From positions 1-64,000 of the forward strand of contig JAVSML010019048.1 in NCBI GenBank assembly GCA_038503035.1: a stretch of DNA of 64,000 nucleotides, given 5' to 3'. The notes under the pieces were generated by a model. That model was not told the DNA's origin and did not search any database. It worked only from the letters and a program-made list of their open reading frames with translations. This DNA is from Crocodylus rhombifer (Eukaryota > Chordata > Crocodylia > Crocodylidae). Position numbers and translations under genes: made by a program. Within the stretch, counting starts at the first letter, position 1; the number at the start of each line of letters is the position of its first letter. Shown here in pieces: positions 58,441 to 64,000 of the stretch.

Positions 58441-61400
58441 AATCCAAGTTAACCCTTCACAAGGCAGCGCCAGCCTGCAGTTGGCTTGGTGTCCCTGCAG
58501 GGGAATGCTGCCCATGACCAGTCAGTAATGTTGCTTTTCTGCCATGAGCAATAGTTATCCTCTTCCTATATCATGGGCATGGGGTACAGCCCTGTGGAAG
58601 GGCTCCTAATGCTTTCAGGCATGCAGAACAGACACTTGGGAAAGACCATAAATCATCCAGTTTGTACATGAGTCTTTGCCTCCATTTTTTGTTCTCTTAA
58701 TATTGCACTTGCCATGTCTCTCCATGGCCCATCCTACAGAACCTTGTGTAGGGGAGTAGAGATCGTCTCTGTATTCCACTTCCTGCCCTTGCTGACTAGA
58801 CCTCAGTAGCTCTCCAAGCTATCAAGGAACATCGACTTGTCTGCAACAGCCTTATTCTGCTGTCAGCCTGGAAGATAACAGAGCAACAGAACGGATTTTC
58901 TCAGCTAGATTGAGACCATAACCTACTTTTAAGACAGCATACCACTCGCACACCCACTATACCCCTCCATCCTAGAAGGGCTGTGAACAAGAAGCAGGCA
59001 GAGTCTTGAAACTCTGTTAGTTGGCAAATCACCATCTCCACAGCGCTTTGTCCTGTTGGATTAAATATACAGTACATGAATGGTGGTGGAGGAGGGGGGA
59101 CGGGACAACAATGCAGCCAGTTGTGTGAAGATTACTTGCCTGTCACTCAGGGGGCCCAAGGAGATGGGAGATGCATAGATTGTGTCTGTTAATGTGACAG
59201 CAACAGAATGAAGATGCGTTTCCAAGCCGTTAACGGGACCCTGGCCGTTTGGCTCTGGGATCTAGGTGGAAACTACTGAAAAGGGGGATGGAAATCAAAG
59301 GTAAAATGATACTCTCTGTCCTGGGAGCTGTTTGCACAGGTTTCAAATACGCACAGGAAAAATAACTGGAGGTGGAAATCAGGTGTCTGAGACAGCTGGG
59401 GCCTTAGATCTGTTCCAAACTGCACCACTGAGATCCCAAAGAGGCACAACTACATCCGTCTGAATTTGCAGTGGTGTAACTAAGAGCAACAGGACTTTTA
59501 CAAGTAGGAAAGAGCTTGCCCTAACCCTCTGCTACATTCAGAGGACACCTGAGGTCTGGGGACATTTGGAGCAGAGCTCCAAATATTAGATGTACCAGAA
59601 TATTAGATGGAACATTTCAGGGATGGAAGTGAAAACCACACCTATGATCAAATGGAGAGCAGAGAGATTGTCGCTCTCTACTGTCAGAGAGGCCAGTCTG
59701 CAGTGTTAATGCCTTCCCCTCCTATGGCTGTATTAAAGAGCCCAAGTGATGTGGGGTCTGTTTTATAGCTCGTCTAGAAAGTGGCAGCATGGTACTCCCT
59801 CACCTTCAGCCCTGAATGCCAGGCAAGGGCCCTTTATAAATGCACTGATGCTAGAGACAGGAATGAATTGGGCCCCAGGCCCCACCAACCCCATCTTGGA
59901 TGTTACCTCTGCTGCCTTTGTTTCCGGCTGCTGTTACAGGAGCAGTGGGCCATATCTCAGGGTGCGGAGTGAAGCACACGCACCCCTCTTGGTAGAATCA
60001 GGACTGTGAGGTGGGGTGGATGACCTGCCAAATCATCTGATAAAGGAGAGCATGTGTTTGCACAGAGGTGTTTCCTAACCTGGGACTGTTTGTATGATGT
60101 AAAACCCCACAGTGCTAAGAGTCTTATTCATTGCTGCACTGTACCAGGGCTAGTCCACCAACAATCAGTGGAGACCAGCTAGCATGAAGCCAGTTGCAGG
60201 GTGGGGTTTTGCTGGCACTGGTGAATCAGGCTTTGTATTTCACTTTCTGATCCTATTTCCCTGATTCTTGCTGCTCCACTGTGTATAGTTGCCCCTTGTA
60301 AAAGTTCAGCTCTCTAGCACTTCCCAGGGCCCTCAGCACTGTCTGGCTTGGATGAGGGCTAATGGCTCTAGGCCAGATGCAATCTGAGCTGGCTGTCTCT
60401 TGGGCATGAAAAGCTGCCTTCTCACAGTGATCCAGTCTGCAGTGGAAATACTAATTTCTCAGGTTAGACAGGGTGACACTCCCAGCCCTGCTGTTGGTTC
60501 ATGCGCAAACACACAGGGAGAGAGAAGGCTAGGGGTTACCCCATAAGTGCGTTAACATCTCCTGCAGCACATCTGCGAGGCAACACATCACAGGACTTTT
60601 ATAATACAGAGTCTACACTGACCACTTGTTGCTGTGGTCAGAAAAACAGGTCTTCCAAGCCCATGAATGGCATAGAATAGCCTAACTGCACCCATGAAGC
60701 TGATGATTTTCCTGGACGGTGCCACAAAGGACACCTGACAAGATGACCTATTGCTTCATCCCCATGGATAGAACGCGTGCAATAGACAACCATCCTGCTC
60801 TGGGCCCCCAAAGGGATAGGACCCATGCTTTCACAGCACCTCAGGATTTCATATCTAGAAGGGGACTGTGTCCTGTTCTACGGGACAGCCTATTCCATTC
60901 TGTTAACTCTGTGATGACACTGTGGCGGGACAGCCCTCTCAGAAGCCATGACATTACTAATTACCTGCAGGATGCAGCCTGAAACCTACCAGCAGCACCA
61001 TTCACTGTGGATCTGAGTTCCTTTACTCTAAGTCCACCCCTAAGTTGACACACAAATTCTGATTTAATTACGGAGGTCAGAAAGCTGTAGTCACCTTGGA
61101 AAACACAAGGGTGTTAAGTAGGCAGACAGCGCCTCAGCATCCTCCTCTATTAAGTCATTCCTCTCGATGCAGGGAGGAGGCTTGAATTGTCGGCCTGAGG
61201 AAGATGCTTGTTGAATGAGATTAGGAAAAACGTCACTGTATTAACCTCTGTAATTCCAGCGTTTCCCTGAGACAGGCATGGGTGAAATAACTCAGGAAAA
61301 GTCACCCCATTGTCCAAGATAGCGTACAGCCGCACAGCAAAGCATTTGACCATTCAAAGAGACCAAGGCAGACAGGGTGGGAGAAAGGAAGGATCAAAAG

Positions 61401-63029
61401 TCCTGTCTTCCAGATAGGAAACCTTTAAATGTAGGTAGATAAAACCACTTGCCCTCCATGACCTGGTATGTCTGTGGCAATGCTGGGACTGAGCCCACCT
61501 CAGGCCTGCCCCATACCAGCACCCAATCCAACAAACCCAGCCTTGCTGCCTGCGGAGAACTTGAGTACAAAGCCTTGTACACTTAAACCTGTAAAAGAGA
61601 GGGGCTGCTGGGGAATCGATTTTGGGCCAGTTTTATTGGAAAACAAGGCACATTCTTTTATACCTGTGTTCCCATTGAACAAACATGCTGTAGCAAGAGG
61701 TTGTTACAGAGGTGCAAGCCTCTCAGTCAGAGATGAGGTTTGATTGCCCCATGCACGGAGACTCTCAGTGGCTCTTATGAAGCTAAGTATGTAGTTTTCC
61801 TTCCTTGAGCTGTTCACCTTGGTGGAAGGTGGAGCCTCAGCCATACACTGAGCTCTCTGTACAACCAGTCCCCCACTCTGAAGAGATATTTCTGGCAGTT
61901 CCTGCATTCAGGGCAGTCTAGTTTCCACAGAACAAGGCCAGGCCATTGAGAAGAACACAAGCAGCCAAAAATCCCCAGCCCCAGAGGTGTTCAGGCTGCT
62001 TTTCGGGATCAGTAGCAGCGCGAGGGGCTGGTGCAGACCCAAGCCTGGGAAGGGAACACCCAGGGAAAACATGCTCCCATTGTCCCTGCTAACCTGTCAC
62101 TGTAGGATCTGGGGGGCAACTCCAGCACCCTGCTGAGGAAGCCTCACTCCCTGACAGAAACAGGTCTGCTACATCAGGGAGTACCATTATTGCCACTGAT
62201 CCCTGCCCCCACGGCCAGCAGCCTCTTCCTCTGTATGAATTAGGGTTGCAAACCCTCCATGGACATAGAGCCCTGGGGCTGCGCGACCAGCCTCAGGCCC
62301 GTCTCAGCCTGGGCCATTGCTTCCTTTTCCACAGGGAGTAGATGAGGGAAGCCCCCCCTTCCCTTTGCATCCCAGCCCAGTCCAGCCCAGCCCAGGGACC
62401 TTTTGTAGAGAGGACTGCTCCTTTCCATGCCTCCCCAGTCCCTCTGGATGCCGCTTACCTTTCCTGCTTGATCTCTCTTCTCCTAACCTTGCTCTTTCCA
62501 TAGGCCTTTTCAGGCCATTGATACACAACAGCTATCAAGAGGAGATGGTTTTCTGCAGCATTTTATATCAGCTGATTCTAACCAGTCACTTGGGGACAGC
62601 TGGGGGTGCTAGCGAGACCCTTTGTTAACCCTTTCTGTGCTGCAGCTATGGAGGATGTACATGGCAACAGGTTTCTACCCAGGGTGCCCTGTCACTCACC
62701 AAGATACCAGGGTGGTAGTAGTGCACAAACACAGAGAAATGGTCCCTGCCTCCCAGGAGCCAGTTAGGGCTGAATTTCTGCCTTGTGCTTATGTTAAAAC
62801 CCTTGGAACTGAAGGACACTGAGCCTGTTCATGTGAGTGAGATTTGGCCCATCCCCTTCTAATTTCAGATGCGCAGAAAGGGATGCTTTACTGCAGCTCA
62901 TTTATAATGAGCAACATGCTCCAGCAAATCCAGAAGTGCAGCTGGCAGGTGATTTTGGAAAAAAAAAATAGGTCAGTGCTTGCTACAAAGGGGAGAGGAC
63001 CGGAACTCGGCTACTGTGGGTGCCATTCT
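58441..63029. other. No recognised feature
   Basis: Intergenic sequence with a G-rich run at about 59083-59104. No exon-like frames or complete repeats recognised. Confidence 0.3.
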
Positions 63030-63140
63030 CAGTTGGGTCCCCTGAGGAAGTCATTTAACTCCAATGCCTGGGTTTCCCTTGCTTTAAAATATCTCCTCAC
63101 CTCTGTAAAGTGCTGGGTGATCTAGGGACAGAAAGCACTG
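63030..63140 (+). repeat. MIR-like SINE remnant
   Basis: CCTGAGGAAGTCATTTAACTCC, CCTGGGTTTCCCTTGCTTTAAAATAT and CTGTAAAGTGCTGGG-type sequence follow the MIR core and 3' end (TTAACCTCTCTG, CAGTTTCC, TAAAATGGG, TAAAGCGCT). Confidence 0.5.
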
Positions 63141-64000
63141 AGGCCCAGAGCCAGGATTGTTGTCATGTTTCTGTCCTGCCAGACCCAGTCAACAACCCCT
63201 TTCCGACTAGCTGCGCTCAAAGTCCAGCCTTTGAAGTCCCTTCAGCACTGGCCTGCCAGCTTGCGGCAATACCTAGCACATGTCCCAGGCTCTGTTGTTC
63301 TGAAGTACAGCCATTCTTCCTGTGTCCATTATTGTCCCCACTTCCATAACAGAGACAGTATGTCTTATTCATATTCTTTTTCTTGGCTATTTTCAACAAA
63401 GCTGGCATTCCTCAGAACTCTGTTGGCAGCTTTATGGCCTTTGATATATCTACAACACATCTCGCGTTTATGGCACTAAAGTATGCAGGACAATGCTTGC
63501 ATAAGGGGAAGTGTACAGCTCTGGCGGGGATTCTGAGATAATCTGTGTTTTGCCCTGTTAGACTGCAGGGAGGACTTTTTTTTGTGACCATCACTAGCTG
63601 AAGGAGACTGTCATGCCAAACTCATCCCTCTTTTGCCGTATTTCCTCAGAAGAGCTCCACCCCGCTGACAGTTTATGCACTTTCTTAATCTGTGCTGCTT
63701 CTCCAAATGCAAAGTGCATGATTGGGGAAATTCGCAGTGTCTGGAGAATTAAGAACACCACCCAGGAAATGCTGCAAGTAATGACTTTATTCAGAAAAGG
63801 GTTGCCCACACATTTCAGCTCAGCCCCTGGCCCATGCCCTGCCCTTGACCAGTGCCACCACCACCACCAACACTTCTGTTGCCCTATAGGGTCAGGTCAG
63901 GTCAACTCAGGATCTCAATATTGCACTATTAGACAGGAAGGTATGACACAATTGCACATATACAAACACACAAATCAATTAGGTGCACAAACACACACTC
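63141..64000. other. No recognised feature
   Basis: Intergenic sequence to the window end with a short CA-rich terminal run. No exon or repeat that I can support. Confidence 0.3.

Noticed and set aside
16000..64000. Exons of TGFA, expected to the right of FAM136A
   Set aside because: I looked for the EGF-like, transmembrane and cysteine-rich tail exons on the minus strand and saw no match. The gene is probably beyond the window.

Overview
The window is vertebrate nuclear DNA and looks crocodilian (alligator-like). Evidence: introns, CpG-island promoters, many CR1 retrotransposon copies from several age classes (the youngest ending in a CTATGAAA-type tail), short non-autonomous hAT transposons, and old MIR-like SINE remnants. 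The species call is an inference; a turtle or another archosaur is not excluded.

Only two host protein-coding genes are recognised, both on the minus strand at the left end. SNRPG (Sm-G spliceosomal protein) contributes its first coding exon at 142-173 and leaves the window leftward. FAM136A (mitochondrial intermembrane-space twin-CX3C protein) is complete in three exons between 14523 and 12724 and encodes 138 residues. This order and orientation match the human SNRPG-FAM136A pair on chromosome 2. A CpG island with GC boxes at about 800-1085 is the likely SNRPG promoter. A second CpG-rich stretch with an ETS-type site lies at the FAM136A start.

The spacer between the two genes has been inflated by nested retrotransposons. 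At 1799-7130 a sense CR1 interrupts an antisense CR1. At 7672-10635 an old CR1 is interrupted by a hAT element (which contains a smaller hAT) and by a younger CR1. Another hAT with a perfect 8-bp target duplication lies at 10837-11079.

From about 14.8 kb to the right end I find no convincing host exon. This fits the long intergenic interval between FAM136A and TGFA in human. It holds CR1 fragments (16.8, 33.1, 38.8, 41.5, 52.8, 55.6 and 57.8 kb), hAT and other terminal-inverted-repeat elements (17.9, 19.5, 25.0, 29.0 and 48.1 kb), a foldback repeat (21.2 kb) and a degenerate ~95-bp tandem repeat (34.9 kb). It also holds a decayed LTR-like family with copies at 22.4-24.2 kb (minus), 35.85-38.3 kb (plus) and a fragment at 42.36-42.8 kb. 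The 36.7-37.9 kb part carries a long coiled-coil frame broken only by stop codons. A 100-N assembly gap at 41973-42072 is flanked by a near-identical ~215-bp sequence on both sides and is probably a false duplication.
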